NCBI GenBank assembly: GCA_024509875.1
Contig: JAMPIV010012195.1
Span: forward strand, 1-64,000
DNA from: Oreohelix idahoensis
Taxonomy: Eukaryota > Mollusca > Gastropoda > Stylommatophora > Oreohelicidae
Length of the DNA stretch: 64,000 nt
Direction of reading: 5' to 3'
Within the stretch, counting starts at the first letter, position 1. Each line of letters opens with the position of its first letter. Position numbers and translations under genes: made by a program. The notes beneath the pieces are model-generated. The model ran no database searches. It was not told where the DNA came from and worked only from the letters and a program-made list of their open reading frames with translations. This document shows, in pieces, positions 11,882 through 25,000 of the stretch.

Positions 11882-13901
11882 GCTCACTTGCTTACTTACT
11901 TAGTCGTTCCCCTTCTACCGTGAGGTGTAGAGGTTTGGAAGAGAGAGCGCCAGACTATCCTATCGGCTGTCTTCCTCCTGGCCTGGTTTCATTCTAGTCC
12001 TCGATCCTTCAAAGATTGTCTAATGTTGTCCTCCCAGCGGACTCTGTGTCGTTTTCGGGGTCTGGATCCTTGGCTCCTTGTTTCCCAAGCTTGTCGTGGT
12101 ATCCGATCTTCTCCCATTCTGCAGACATGGCCACACCATCTTAATTGGGACTGTTCTACTTGGGTCTGCAGGGGGTAGGATTTAAGGCCTTGACGTATCG
12201 TCTGGTTGCGTACCATGTCTCTTCTTGTTACTTCAACCACCTTCCTCAGATACCTCATTTCTGAGGTTTGGATCTGGCTTTTATGGGTTGTAGTCATTGC
12301 CCATGACTCGCATCCGTATGTCAAGACTGGGACATAGGTGGAGCGGTATACAGCCATCTTCGTTTTCTTACCAACCTCTCTCTTGCTGAGGAATCCTCGA
12401 TTTATGGCCTGAAAAAGTCTTCCAGCTGCTGCTTTTCGAGTGGCCAACTCTTCTTTGATGCCTCCCTTTCGGTCTATAATAGCTCCGAGGTATTTAAAGT
12501 GGTCGACCTGCTCCAGGACCTGTTCTCCCAGCTTAATCTGATGTTTTCTTTTTTCTCGTGATATCACCATGGATTTTGTTTTAGAGCTGCTTATGACCAT
12601 CCCTCTCTTCTCCAGCTCTTCCTTCCAGACTTGCAGGTTGGATTGGAGATGTGCCTCTGATTTAGCAATCAGGGCAACATCATCAGCAAATGCCAGCTCC
12701 GAAATATAGATCTGTCTCATCTTCCAGTACCCCACTGAATACTTTCTTGTTCTCTCCTTACATGCCTTGATGACATCGTCCATAAGGAGTATGAAGAGGT
12801 AAGGTGATAGGATATCACCTTGTCTTACACCAGTTGTGGTCCTGAACTCTTCTGACTTATGGTTTGCTGTCCTAAAACAATTTCTGCAAGACTTGTAGAA
12901 GCTCTGTATAGCATGAATCAGAGGTGCTGGAATATTCTTCATTGCCAAACAGTCCCAAATTTTGCTCCAGGGTACCCTGTCAAACGCCTTTTCCAGATCT
13001 ATGAAACAAAGATGCATCTCACTCTTATACTCAAGGGCCTTTTCACTCAGCTGTCTGAGTGTGAAGATTAGGTCTTGAGTACTTCGGTTTGCTCGGAATC
13101 CGCACTGGACCTCATCCAATTGTGGCTCAGCTAGGCGTCGGAGTCTCTGCTCTAGGATTCTAGAGTAGATTTTACCAGGGACACTGAGAAGGGATATGCC
13201 TCTATGGTTTCCACACTGTCGATTGTCACCTTTTTTGAAAATTGGTGTCATGATAGCAATCTCCCAATCCTTTGGTATGGTCTTGTTGTACCACGCTGCC
13301 TGTAAAACCCTTAAGAGTAATAGGTCGCCTGATGCTCCCATGAACTTAACCATTTCTGGTGTTATACCATCATGCCCTGCTGCTTTGCCCATCTTGATTT
13401 TCTCCAGTGCTGCCTTCAGTTCTTCCATCTTTATGTCATCTTCACCATCATTGGTTTTCTTTTATGTGCTAGTGTTTATCATTTCTGATGCTTCACCATG
13501 CTCACCATCCAGGAGTTCTGAGAAATATTCTTTCCATCTTCCCATTACTTCCTTCGGGGCAGTAAGCAATTTGCCTTGCTTGTCCTTTATAAATTTGAGA
13601 GATCATTGTTTTTCCTTCCTCATGTTCTTTAGGGTCTTATAGAACAATTTCTGGTTTTCTTGTGCATCTTTTTCTAGCTTTTCTCCAAATTCTTCCCAGG
13701 ACTTCTGTTTTGCTGCTAGCACTTTGTTCTTTGCTTCTGTTCTGAGTGTCACATATTCTCTATATTTTTCCATTTGTCCTGTTGTGTATTTGGCTCCTAA
13801 GTATTGTTTCCATGCGATTTTCTTCTCTCTTATTTTCTCTTTGACTTCCTCTGTCCACCAAGGTGTCCTCTTTCTCTTGTTCCCAAGTCGGACTTCACCG
13901 C
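11882..13901 (-). mobile_element. 5'-truncated LINE (family A), inserted in mariner
   Basis: Flanked by 11-bp TSDs ATAGAAGCCCT (11871-11881 and 13902-13912). The 3' end on the minus strand finishes in short TAAG repeats. Related copies of the same 3' end occur at 51550-52033 and 42942-42984, and a plus-strand copy starts at 63654. Confidence 0.9.
11989..13428 (-). pseudogene. LINE family A reverse transcriptase
   Basis: 479 residues of a non-LTR RT: AAGHDGITPE near residue 17, CFIDLEKAFDRV with D144, GVRQGDILSP near 200 and the catalytic box FADDVAL (FADD 247-250). The C-terminal domain has the usual LTYGCESWAMT and LRWCGHVCRM motifs of APE-type LINEs. Copying in cis would prime on nicked DNA. 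The endonuclease half is missing through 5' truncation, so the copy cannot mobilise itself even though the RT frame is long. Clade (RTE/CR1/Jockey-like) is not resolved by eye. Confidence 0.85.
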
Positions 13902-13938
13902 ATAGAAGCCCTTCATGGTCAAAAAATGCGGTCAGCAT
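13603..13938 (-). pseudogene. Chimeric frame: mariner tip fused to LINE family A linker
   Basis: The first 12 or so residues (AFFDHEGLLC) are mariner transposase; the rest (KRTPWWTEEVKEKIREK, then a Lys/Glu-rich helix) is the LINE segment between endonuclease and RT. The fusion crosses the LINE's 5' junction at 13901. It is a by-product of the insertion, not a designed gene. A frame break separates it from the RT frame that starts at 13428. Confidence 0.75.
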
Positions 13939-13942
13939 AACC

Positions 13943-14218
13943 TTACCGGCGGAAATCTGTGACTTGAATTTTTTTGGGTTTTGGTGATCCGGGATGTTTC
14001 AATTGCATGCTCGCTGATTTGCTGCATGGCTCAAAGTGGTGGCACCACGACTTATCGCCTGCCACTATGCGCAACAGAAATGCATCACCCTCCTCTTCGT
14101 AACGCAGCAGATGGTTCAAACTCCACCCCATGCGTTCTTCCTTATGGTGATCGGTCAGCATCCGTTGGACCCATTGTGAACACATATTTCGATACTTCAG
14201 TTTCTTCTTAACCACCAT
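13943..14218 (-). pseudogene. Mariner transposase, middle part
   Basis: Contains the first catalytic Asp in IVAGDKSWCHHFEP, a diagnostic mariner motif, followed by the Lys-rich QVTDFRR end where the frame is lost. It overlaps the N-terminal piece (14197-14448) in another frame, so at least one frameshift separates them. Confidence 0.8.
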
Positions 14219-14448
14219 TTGAATTTCCCAAGAGACACAGCGAATTCCTCTGCTAGCGAAAGTAAGCTCAGACGACGGTCCACCCGTATTGCTGCATCAA
14301 TCTCGGCGGTGGCTTCTTCTGTCACAACAATATGCACCTGACCTGGCCGCGGATGATCTTTCGTTAACTGACGTCTTTCTCGAAACATTCGTGCCCAGTA
14401 TTTCTCTGTAGTCTTAGACACACTTTTGTCACCATACACTTCTTTCAT
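14197..14448 (-). pseudogene. Mariner transposase, N-terminal DNA-binding part
   Basis: The frame KEVYGDKSVSKTTEKYWARM followed by RPGQVHIVVTEE is the helix-turn-helix region and the linker of a mariner transposase, which binds the terminal repeats. The natural start lies slightly upstream in degraded sequence. Confidence 0.75.
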
Positions 14449-14707
14449 TCGGAGATGAATGTCGAATGGTCGACATCCTCGGCTGTTAGGAACTGAATCA
14501 CTGCTCGCTGATCGACCTTGGACGGATTCCTTATCACATCGGCCATTATTTTAACGGTCTGCAGCACAACAAATAAATACTAGGAGAATGAACACTTACA
14601 CACTTGTACATTCGTATGTGCTTAGTACGTCAGATGTGACGTCATCATGCTCCTCCTACGAATGTCCACTTGGCGCAGCTCGGTCGGGTTTCATTTGGAC
14701 ACGCCTC

Positions 14708-14844
<137 letters not shown>

Positions 14845-14858
14845 AATAGCCCCTTCAG

Positions 14859-16415
14859 TCATAACTGACTATGGGAATGCGCCCCTGAGGTGACAGCCCT
14901 CAACTGCTTATTTTCCTGGTGCTCCTTTCGACGTTTTCTCCTCACATCTGCTTCTTGTGTGAGCCTCTCTTCGCCCAATCTGAGGTGGTGCCGTAAATAG
15001 CATCGCCACTTAGTGCGATCGGCAGCTTCATCCTCCCATGTTGCTGGATCCATGTCCAGTGCCCTCATATCTCTCTTGCACACATCTTTGAACCTCAGCT
15101 GTGGTCGCCCAACTGTTCTCTTGCCATCTGCTAATTGTCCGTAGAAGATATCTTTTGGGATGCGACCATCTTCCATGCGGCGAACATGGCCAAGCCAGTG
15201 AAGTCTGCGCTGTCTAAGCAGCGTATACATACTTTGAAGGCCAGCACGTGACAACACCTCGACATTTGTCACTTTATCTTTCCACGAGATGCCGAGGATG
15301 CGGCGTAGACACCGCAAATGGAAGGTATTGAGCCTTCTTTCTTGCTTAGCATAGGTCGTCCAGGTCTCGCTGCCATATAGGAGTGTGCTGGTGACGCAGG
15401 CATTATATACCGCAGCTTTGGTCTTCATTGTGAGTTTAGAGTTTCCCCAAACACGCGATGTGAGGGGGGCACAGGTAGCTGCAGCTTTGCCAATGCGGCT
15501 GGCGATTTCTGTATCCAGTGAGAGTTTGTCATTGATGGTAGACCCTAGGTATGTGAAGTGGTGCACCACTGCCAATTCATAGTTATCGATAGTGATAACT
15601 GGTGCAGCACCCACATCCTGACTCAGCACATTCGTTTTCTTTAGACTTATTGTGAGGCCAAAGTCCTTGCATGCTTTAGTGAAGCGATTCATCAAGCTCT
15701 GAAGCTCCTGTTGGCTTTGAGTGACGACTGCAGCATCATCAGCAAACAACAAGTCTCTTATAGTGACCCTTCTGATTTTTGTTTTTGCCTTCAGCCTTGA
15801 AAGATTAAACAGACGGCCATCTGACCTAGTGTAAAGGCATATTCCTTCAGTTGCATCTCTGAATGCATGTTTCAAGTGTAAGGCAAAGAAGATTCCGAAG
15901 AGGGTCGGAGCCAGAACACAGCCTTGTTTAACGCCACTTCGTATATCAAAGGGCTGTGAAGTGCTTCCAGCATATTGGACTGTTCCCTTCATGTCGTCAT
16001 GGAATGACTTCATCATTTTCAGCATTTTAAAAGGGCAGCCTATTTTCAGGAGGATTTTAAAGAGTCCAACCCTACTAACCAGGTCGAATGCTTTTGTGAG
16101 GTCTATAAAGGCGATATATAATGGTCTTTTCTGCTCTCTTGATTTTTTCTGAAGCTGGCGGAGAGAGAAGATCATGTCTGTTGTTGATCTGCCAGCTCGG
16201 AATCCACACTGTGCCTCTGGATATATGCGCTCAGCTAACTTGCGTAGTCGCATTAAGATGACTTTGGCAAAAACCTTACCAACAATACTAAGAAGAGAGA
16301 TGCCTCTGTAGTTATTGCAATCACTTCTGTCTCCTTTATTTTTATACATTGTTACAATCTTGGCCTCTCGCATGTCTTGAGGAATAGTTGTCTCTTCCCA
16401 GCACTGGCACAGCAT
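14859..16415 (-). pseudogene. LINE family B reverse transcriptase
   Basis: 518 residues with NNYRGISLLSIVGK, AFIDLTKAFD (D105), GVKQGCVLAP and the catalytic LLFADDAAVV (FADD 224-227). The C-terminal half includes LLYGSETWTTY and RRLHWLGHVRRMEDGRIPKD, standard for this class. The frame is long and internally intact, but the upstream parts of the same protein (16502-16753 and beyond) are out of frame, so the copy is inactive as a whole. It differs clearly from LINE family A (FADDAAV against FADDVAL, different tail). Confidence 0.85.
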
Positions 16416-16501
16416 CCTATGCAGGGGATGTAATAGCGTGCTCTTACAGCATTTGATTAAATCAGGAGGAATCCCATCACTGCCTGGTGCTTTGCCAGAG
16501 G

Positions 16502-16753
16502 CTAAGCTATCAATGGCCTTACTGAGTTCCTCTCGTTTGGTTCGGCATCCAGCTCCTCCATAGTTGGCAGACTATTGACAGCATCAAGGGCTGCAGGCGT
16601 AACGGTATTGTCTCTAGCGTAAAGCTCAGAGTAGTGCTCGACCCACCTCTCCATCTGCTTACCCTTATCGGTTAGCTTCTCTCCGCTGATGGTTTTTAGC
16701 GGTGCCGTCTTACTTTTATGGAGGCCAAGTGCTTTCTTTATATCGTCATACAT
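16502..16753 (-). pseudogene. LINE family B linker between endonuclease and RT
   Basis: An 83-residue frame including KTISGEKLTDKGKQMERWVE, the linker region commonly found just upstream of the RT in this LINE type. It loses frame before the RT start near 16490. Confidence 0.65.
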
Positions 16754-16870
16754 TTGTCTAATGTTGCCTGTTTGCGCTGCGATCTGGATGCTCTCACTGA
16801 GCTGGAGCCAATAGTCATTTGCACAGCGTCGAGCAGTTTGTTGAACTTTCCTTCTCGTAGCCCTCAGGAT

Positions 16871-17269
16871 CTATAGGGTTCTGGCACTCGGTGAACGTTT
16901 GTATTCATTCATAGCACTGCACTTAGCTTCAATAACAGGTGCCATCACATCTGATGAAGCGTCAAACCAGTCATTTGACTTTGCTGTTTTATTACTAAAG
17001 GTTGCAGGTGCAGTACTTTGAATGGTGTTCCGTAGATGCTCCCATTTCTCTGTAATAGTATCACCATGCTGAGGGCTACTGAGCACTTTCTTGAAGGACG
17101 CAGTGAATTGAGCGATCATGAAAGGGTCTGACATCTTGCTGGTATCAATGCGTGGTTTCCCTTCATGTCTGACACGATAGAGTTTTCTTGGTTGTGCACT
17201 GATTTTGCAGCAAACCAAGGAGTGATCTGTGTCACTGTCTGCACTATGGTACGAGCGCGTGGAGAGCAC
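16871..17269 (-). pseudogene. LINE family B endonuclease C-terminal part
   Basis: The frame contains SYHSADSDTDHSLVCCKI, the SDH-type motif that closes the APE endonuclease fold (metal-binding Asp and catalytic His), followed by the linker. A deletion of the usual loop upstream removes part of the nuclease between this piece and 17116-17610. Confidence 0.75.
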
Positions 17270-17610
17270 AGACCTGAGGTGTTGGTCACGCAGAGATCAT
17301 GGTGGACGCACAACTCTAAGAGCCGTTGTCCATTTTCATTCATCTTGCCAATACCAAACCTGCGAAGACATGAAGGCCATGAAACATTATCGGCACCCAC
17401 TCTAGCGTTAAAGTCACCAAGGAGAACAAGCTGTTCTTGCCTAGGTATGCTTTTGATTACTGCTGCTAGATTCTCGTAGAACTCATCTTTAGCTTCTGAG
17501 GCAGAGTACAGAGTAGGAGCATACACACTGACAAGGGTGATGGGACCTGTGCTAGTTTGCAGGCGGAGCGTTAACAGGCGTTCTGATCCATTCTCGCCTG
17601 GTTCAACCAT
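17116..17610 (-). pseudogene. LINE family B endonuclease central part
   Basis: Contains VSVYAPTLYS and QLVLLGDFNARVG, the GDFN motif of AP-like endonucleases that nick target DNA. After LCVTNTSG the frame leaves the family sequence, consistent with an internal deletion. Further upstream the minus strand still encodes LGCWNVRTM (near 17870) and DIAALQETRLAGS, the start of the nuclease, followed by an in-frame stop near 17700. Confidence 0.8.
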
Positions 17611-17837
17611 GTTAGTTAGCGATTTTTTTACCGCAAAACCTACTCCGTGTTCTCTAGCTTTATTAAGATCTTTCCCTTGCCAATAAAATGTGTAGTCCTA
17701 CTCGCTCGCCGTTTCAGAGCCCGCCAGGCGCGTTTCCTGAAGTGCAGCTATATCCACCTGAAGTCGTTTACGCTCATCATTAATTATGGCTGTCTTCCTT
17801 ACATCGTTTACATCCTGTAGGATTTCGGATAGTCCAG

Positions 17838-18089
17838 TCAACATAGTCCGGACGTTCCAGCATCCCAATCTGAGAGTTTGCTTATTTCTATTTTTTCGAT
17901 AATTGCTTGGTGCAAAATTTTCTGTCCACAGTTCGGGTTAGACCCTAATCCCCATGCACCCAATGGGGAAAGCAGACAGTGGCGGGAGAACACCTTATTG
18001 ACTGGGGGCTGCCCAGCTTGAAGCGGGCGGTAGCTGTCCAGTGAGATCCTAGAACGTCTCCCACTGTCGGAAGTAGCCCCTGGCGCCAT
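17838..18089 (-). pseudogene. LINE family B ORF N-terminus
   Basis: The 83-residue frame lies upstream of the endonuclease and runs toward it before a frameshift at about 17875. It shows no domain of its own. I assign it to the LINE from its position and strand; it might be 5' UTR instead. Confidence 0.45.
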
Positions 18090-18621
18090 GCCCTACGCCA
18101 ATTGGGCAAAATGCTTATAACCGGTAACTGCTACTTCCCGTGTTTTGCCGACACCTATAGGGTAAAGCTGGAGTGTCCTCTCCAGGGCGCGAGCTTGGGC
18201 ACAGTTATATGGAGATGAGGCTGTTGCCCATGCAGCATGTTCCCCCTCTCCACACAGCCGGTAGATCCAAAGGAACGGCAATAGCCGATACAGTTTGGTA
18301 CCAGCCATGTCGCAGGAGTTGCCAGAATAATGTCGAATCAACATTAGACTGCCTTAGGGACTCCGACTCCGGATTTATCCTCAGGGTTTACTCCCGAAGC
18401 CAATTCCACAAATGGATATTCCCGCAAGGCAGCGGTGGTTTGCATTCAGAGTTCCTTCTCTTAGATAAGCTACCAACCGAGGATTACGAGCCCTATCTGC
18501 GCGAAGCTGCTGGTTTTAATGCGCCAGTCGCTCGCCTTTGCCCCTTCTCCCGTCAGTGGAAACAGTTCCGCCGGGCTCAAATTGAGCCACACGTGAAGGC
18601 CGGGAGCTGGACTTGGTTATA

Positions 18622-18623
<2 letters not shown>

Positions 18624-18656
<33 letters not shown>

Positions 18657-18680
18657 ATATATATATATTTATATATATAT
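18624..18680. repeat. (TAAA)n and (TA)n simple repeats
   Basis: Tetranucleotide repeats pass into TA repeats at the border between the LINE 5' end and copy A. Confidence 0.9.
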
Positions 18681-20756
18681 ACAGGAACCCCGGCTTAAGA
18701 ATTAGGTTAAATTTTTCTGAAACTGTTTGGGACTTGTATATTTTTCTGAAAATTTTTTTTACACTTAGAAATTTTTTGGAATTTTTTTTTAGATATTAAT
18801 AGTACTCAAATGTCTCCCTGTGGGATACATTTGCATGGCCCCGGGATCTATATGTGGCCGTCTAACAGACCACCTGAGCATTTATTCGTGCTAGAGTAGT
18901 CAAAAAAACTAAATAGAATAAAATACCATTTCATAAATAAACTGAATTCTTAACTAAAATAAAAGAAAATAACTTAAGGGCAGGGAACAAAGCGGTGGAG
19001 AGAGAATGTACGCCATCTACCGTCAGTTGTTATGGGAATAAAGAAAATGCAGATTAAAAGTGGCGATGTCACATGATCCAAGACTAATGAGAACATGATT
19101 AGCTCCAGCTAGCTCAAAGCGTTGCTTGCAAAATTACCCAGCGGCAGTTAGTTAGAGAAATGTCTGCAAGGCATAGAGACGTGTATTTTGTGTCAGAAGT
19201 CTAGAAGATTCGATTAAAGCAGAACGAGGTACCCATGTCTAACTCACCGTTAAGGAAATCAGCAGAAATGAGGTTTATCAAATATATATATATGCAGTTC
19301 AGAATTACAAGTTTCTAACTCTGTATTCCAAGTTGAAGTAAGTTTTTCGCTCGGGTCTCGTTGTATTAATGTTTTTCAGAATGCAGCCTATTGAACATGA
19401 TGTAACCCCATGAAAAACCAGAGAGAATAAATAATAAATGGAGGATTTTAAAGATTGGAAGCAAAATCAGAGGGATATTGAAATAAAAACTGCAGGAGAG
19501 AAAACAATTTCAATGATATGATTTTGTCCAAGAGAATAAAACAATGTTGCATTTTTGGATATAAAAAATGTTAACTCTCATTTGGATTATGAATGCAATG
19601 TTCGAAAAGGAGATTTCCCAAATGCTTGATATATGGTACTAAAGGATGAAATTGCTGTACAAACTGATTTGTCATTTGATTTTACCAACTTACTGTAAAT
19701 AAATAAATATTCATTTTATTTGGACAAGCAGTTGGAGATTGATTTGCTTTATAAAAACGTAGATGTATACGTCAGTTCCATATTATCACGACTTCCTATG
19801 CTCAAACCACAATATTATCATTTAGAAGGATTTTGGATCGAACCTGCACTCCCAATTAGAGTGTGAGTGAATTTTCATCTCTGGTGAGCTCGAAGCAAGT
19901 AAACATCAAACTCTCACATAACCAAATTGACTGTCACATATAACTTATAATTAGTGCCTTTGGACCAGCCTTAAAATCATACTAGAAAATGTTAAGGTGA
20001 TGGCTACATATCTCTAATTATTACAGTGCCAAGTTCTTATAGGGAAACACTGAGAAAGTCCGGCTACACAAGTATGTCTCGTTGTGTGGAAGACAAACAT
20101 TATAATGTGTCCTCCATGAGAGCAGCAGAGATTAAAAAATGAGTAAAGCCATAGGATCAGTAGGAGTAAATATTATGTGGTTTTACAGAGCAGTATTTCA
20201 TATCACATGGGCATCTAAAGAAATGAAGGATTATGGCCCCCGGTGGAAGCCGGCGTGCAGGATAAGCAATACGAGAGATACTTGCCAGACCAAAGCTCGA
20301 CATCGAAGAGAATAAATTATTTGTGTTGTAAAGTGATATAGTGGAGTAAATGTACCAGCCAACATTAAGTGACAAATCTTACAAGTGTGTTCATGAATAA
20401 AATTAATGTACCACTATATCAATTCTAGCGACACTTTGTGCCGGTCAAAAATAAGATAATTTGTTTGTGTGTACTGCTTTAAAAGAAAAAAATATATATA
20501 AATAGTTACTGCATGAAGTAAGAACAAGTTTCTAATTTAATTTAGTAGTAAAAATATATTTAAAAATAAATAAAATAAAAGACAATCCTAAATCACTCTT
20601 TACACTCAAAAAACCGTTATTTTCTTTTACATTACTGTTAGCAAAGTTTTGATTAAATTTGTTATAAGCACAAATATGAAGCATAAAACAATCCTTAATT
20701 TATGCTGTATATTTTTGCCCATTGTATTATTTATTACTTCGCCGGAGTTGCAGGCA

Positions 20757-21633
20757 CAAGAAACTGAGAGATGAACAAGCAGGTTTTCGACAAAACAGAT
20801 CATGTACAGACCAGATAGCCACTTTGAGAATAATAGTTGAACAAAGTCTGGAATGGAATTCACCACTATACATCGGATTTGTGGACTACGAAAAGGCATT
20901 TGACAGTGTAGACAGAGAATCACTTTGGAAATTGATGAGGCATTATGGAGTTCCCCTGAAGATCATTAATTTAATAAAGAAAACATATGAAGACATGACA
21001 TGCAGAGTTCTTCACGAAGGACAACTTACAGAACCGTTTGGGATAAGAACAGGAGTGCGACAGGGATGCTTCTTGTCTCCATTTCTTTTCTTGCTGGCAA
21101 TAGATTGGGTTATGAGATCATCGACAACACACAGCAGAAATGGAATCCAGTGGACTCTGACTAAGGAGTTGGATGATCTGGATTTTGCTGATGACTTGGC
21201 TCTTCTGTCCCATAACCGTAATCAGATGCAGGACAAATTGAAAACACTCGATGAGAGGTCACAGCAATTGGGTCTGAAAATACACAGGGAAAAGACAAAA
21301 ATAATGAGAATAAATGCAGGTAATGGTAACAGGGTTGAACTTGAAGAAACACCAATTCAAGATGTAGAATCATACACATATCTTGGCAGTAATATAGACA
21401 AAGTTGGAGGGACAGACAGTGATATCAAAATAAGAATACAAAAGGCAAGAGGAGCTTTCATTGCATTAGGAAATATATGGAGATCAAGAGAAATCGGATC
21501 CAACACGAAAATAAGAATCTTCAACTCAAATGTGAAGTCAGTCCTGTATGGCTCGGAGACATGGAGAACAACAAAGACAACAACCAAAAAGCTACAGACT
21601 TTCATAAATGGGTGCTTGCGTAGAATAGAGTGA
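20757..21633 (+). pseudogene. LINE family C reverse transcriptase fragment
   Basis: The frame (which begins artificially in flanking DNA at 20722) contains DEQAGFRQNRSCTDQI, GFVDYEKAFDSVD, GIRTGVRQGCFLSPFLF and the catalytic DLDFADDLALLS. A TGA at 21631 interrupts it. The same protein continues after the stop (WYDKVTNVELMTRTRQ, RRWRWIGHTLRKP) and, after a frameshift near 21790, in another frame to 21958. It represents a third LINE lineage, distinct from families A and B in sequence and tail. Confidence 0.85.
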
Positions 21634-21972
21634 TTAAAATGGTATGACAAGGTTACCAACGTGGAACTGATGACAAGAACTAGACAAGTGCCAGTGGAAC
21701 AAGAGATGAGAAGAAGACGATGGCGATGGATAGGACACACACTGAGGAAACCTGTTGATAGCATTACAAGGCAGTCCTTGTTCTGGAACCCCAGGGCAAG
21801 AGAGGCAGAGGAAGACCAAGAAGTACATGGAGAAGAGAGTTGGAAACAGAGGTGAAAATGATGAGGAGAACATGGAAAGAACTTGAGATGATGGCACGGG
21901 ACAGGAGGACTTGGCATGTGTTTGTTGAAGGCCTATGCTCCTTTGGGAGTGGAGGGTTATGAATGAATGAAT
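20757..21972 (+). mobile_element. 5'-truncated LINE (family C) with 12-bp TSD
   Basis: Flanked by GAGTTGCAGGCA at 20745-20756 and 21973-21984; copy B lacks it. The 3' tail consists of (GAAT)n repeats. It starts inside the RT domain, so it arrived as a truncated, non-functional copy. Confidence 0.9.
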
Positions 21973-22068
21973 GAGTTGCAGGCAGCAATATAGGAGTAAA
22001 TGTATATAGGTGTGCGTGTGTGTGTGTGTGTAGGTCCTCCTTCTGCTTAGTTCGTTCTCCAGTAAATA

Positions 22069-25000
22069 CATCTATCTCACTTATAAATTTGGTATGTCGT
22101 CTCAGGCGTCTCACATCTATCTCACTTATAAAGTTGGTATTTCGTCTCAGGCGTCTCACATCTATCTCACTTATAAAGTTGGTATTTCGTCTCAGGCGTC
22201 TCACATCTATCTCACTTATAAAGTTGGTATGTCGTCTCAGGTGTCTCACATCTATCTCACTTATAAAGTTGGTATGTCGTCTCAGGCGTCTCACATCTAT
22301 CTCACTTATATAGTTGGTATTTCGTCTCAGGTGTCTCACATCTATCTCACTTATAAAGTTGGTATTTCGTCTCAGGCGTCTCACATCTATCTCACTTATA
22401 AAGTTGGTATTTCGTCTCAGGCGTCTCACATCTATCTCACTTATAAAGTTGGTATGTCGTCTCAGGTGTCTCACATCTATCTCACTTATAAAGTTGGTAT
22501 GTCGTCTCAGGCGTCTCACATCTATCTCACTTATATAGTTGGTATTTCGTCTCAGGCGTCTCACATCTATCTCACTTATAAAGTTGGTATTTCGTCTCAG
22601 GCGTCTCACATCTATCTCACTTATATAGTTGGTATTTCGTCTCAGGCGTCTCACATCTATCTCACTTATAAAGTTAGTATTTCGTCTCAGGCGTCTCACA
22701 TCTATCTCACTTATATAGTTGGTATTTCGTCTCAGGCGTCTCACATCTATCTCACTTATAAAGTTGGTATTTCGTCTCAGGCGTCTCACATCTATCTCAC
22801 TTATATAGTTGGTATTTCGTCTCAGGCGTCTCACATCTATCTCACTTATAGAGTTGGTATTTCGTCTCAGGCATCTCACATCTATCTCACTTATAAAGTT
22901 GGTATGTCGTCTCAGGCGTCTCACATCTATCTCACATATATAGTTGGTATTTCGTCTCAGGCGTCTCACATCTATCTCACTTATAAAGTTGGTATTTCGT
23001 TTCAGGCGTCTCACATCTATCTCACTTATATAGTTGGTATTTCGTCTCAGGCGTCTCACATCTATCTCACTTATAAAGTTGGTATTTCGTCTCAGGCGTC
23101 TCACATCTATCTCACTTTTATAGTTGGTATTTCGTCTCAGGCGTCTCACATCTATCTCACTTATAAAGTTGGTATTTCGTCTCAGGCGTCTCACATCTAT
23201 CTCACTTATATAGTTGGTATTTCGTCTCAGGCGTCTCACATCTATCTCACTTATAAAGTTGGTATTTCGTCTCAGGCGTCTCACATCTATCTCACTTATA
23301 TAGTTGGTATTTCATCTCAGGCGTCTCACATCTATCTCACTTATAAAGTAGGTATTTCGTCTCAGGCGTCTCACATCTATCTCACTTATATAGTTGGTAT
23401 TTCGTCTCAGGCGTCTCACATCTATCTCACTTATAAAGTTGGTATTTCGTCTCAGGCGTCTCACATCTATCTCACTTATATAGTTGGTATTTCGTCTCAG
23501 GCGTCTCACATCTATCTCACTTATATAGTTGGTATTTCGTCTCAGGCGTCTCACATCTATCTCACTTATATAGTTGGTATTTCGTCTCAGGCGTCTCACA
23601 TCTATCTCACTTATATAGTTGGTATTTCGTCTCAGGCGTCTCACATCTATCTCACTTATATAGTTGGTATTTAGTCTCAGGCGTCTCACATCTATCTCAC
23701 TTATATAGTGTGTATTTTGTCTCAGGCGTCTCACATCTATCTCACTTATAAAGTTGGTATTTCGTCTCAGGCGTCTCACATCTATCTCACTTATATAGTT
23801 GGTATTTCGTCTCAGGCGTCTCACATCTATCTCACTTATATAGTTGGTATTTCGTCTCAGGCGTCTCACATCTATCTCACTTATATAGTTGGTATTTCGT
23901 CTCAGGCGTCTCACATCTATCTCACTTATATAGTTGGTATTTCGTCTCAGGCGTCTCACATCTATCTCACTTATATAGTTGGTATTTCGTCTCAGGCGTC
24001 TCACATCTATCTCACTTATATAGTTGGTATTTCGTCTCAGGCGTCTCACATCTATCTCACTTATAAAGTTGGTATTTCGTCTCAGGCGTCTCACATCTAT
24101 CTCACTTATAAAGTTGGTATTTCGTCTGTGGCGTCTCACATCTATCTCACTTATAAAGTTGGTATTTCGTCTCAGGCGTCTCACATCTATCTCACTTATA
24201 AAGTTGGTATTTCGTCTCAGGCGTCTCACATCTATCTCACTTATAAAGTTGGTATTTTGTCTCAGGCGTCTCACATCTATCTCACTTATAAAGTTGGTAT
24301 TTCGTCTCAGGCGTCTCACATCTATCTCACTTATAAAGTTGGTATTTCGTCTCAGGCGTCTCACATCTATCTCACTTATAAAGTTGGTATTTCGTCTCAG
24401 GCGTCTCACATCTATCTCACTTATAAAGTTGGTATTTCGTCTCAGGCGTCTCACATCTATCTCACTTATAAAGTTGGTATTTCGTCTCAGGCGTCTCACA
24501 TCTATCTCACTTATAAAGTTGGTATTTCGTCTCAGGCGTCTCACATCTATCTCACTTATAAAGTTGGTATTTCGTCTCAGGCGTCTCACATCAATCTCAC
24601 TTATAAAGTTGGTATTTTGTCTCAGGCGTCTCACATCTATCTCACTTATAAAGTTGGTATTTCGTCTCAGGCGTCTCACATCTATCTCACTTATAAAGTT
24701 GGTATTTCGTCTCAGGCGTCTCACATCTATCTCACTTATAAAGTTGGTATTTCGTCTCAGGCGTCTCACATCTATCTCACTTATAAAGTAGTATTTCGTC
24801 TCAGGCGTCTCACATCTATCTCACTTATAAAGTTGGTATTTCGTCTCAGGCGTCTCACATCTATCTCACTTATAAAGTTGGTATTTCGTCTCAGGCGTCT
24901 CACATCTATCTCACTTATAAAGTTGGTATTTCGTCTCAGGCGTCTCACATCTATCTCACTTATAAAGTTGGTATTTCGTCTCAGGCGTCTCACATCTATC

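Noticed and set aside
18173..18628. 151-residue plus-strand frame
   Set aside because: It lies on the opposite strand of the LINE 5' region and shows no domain.
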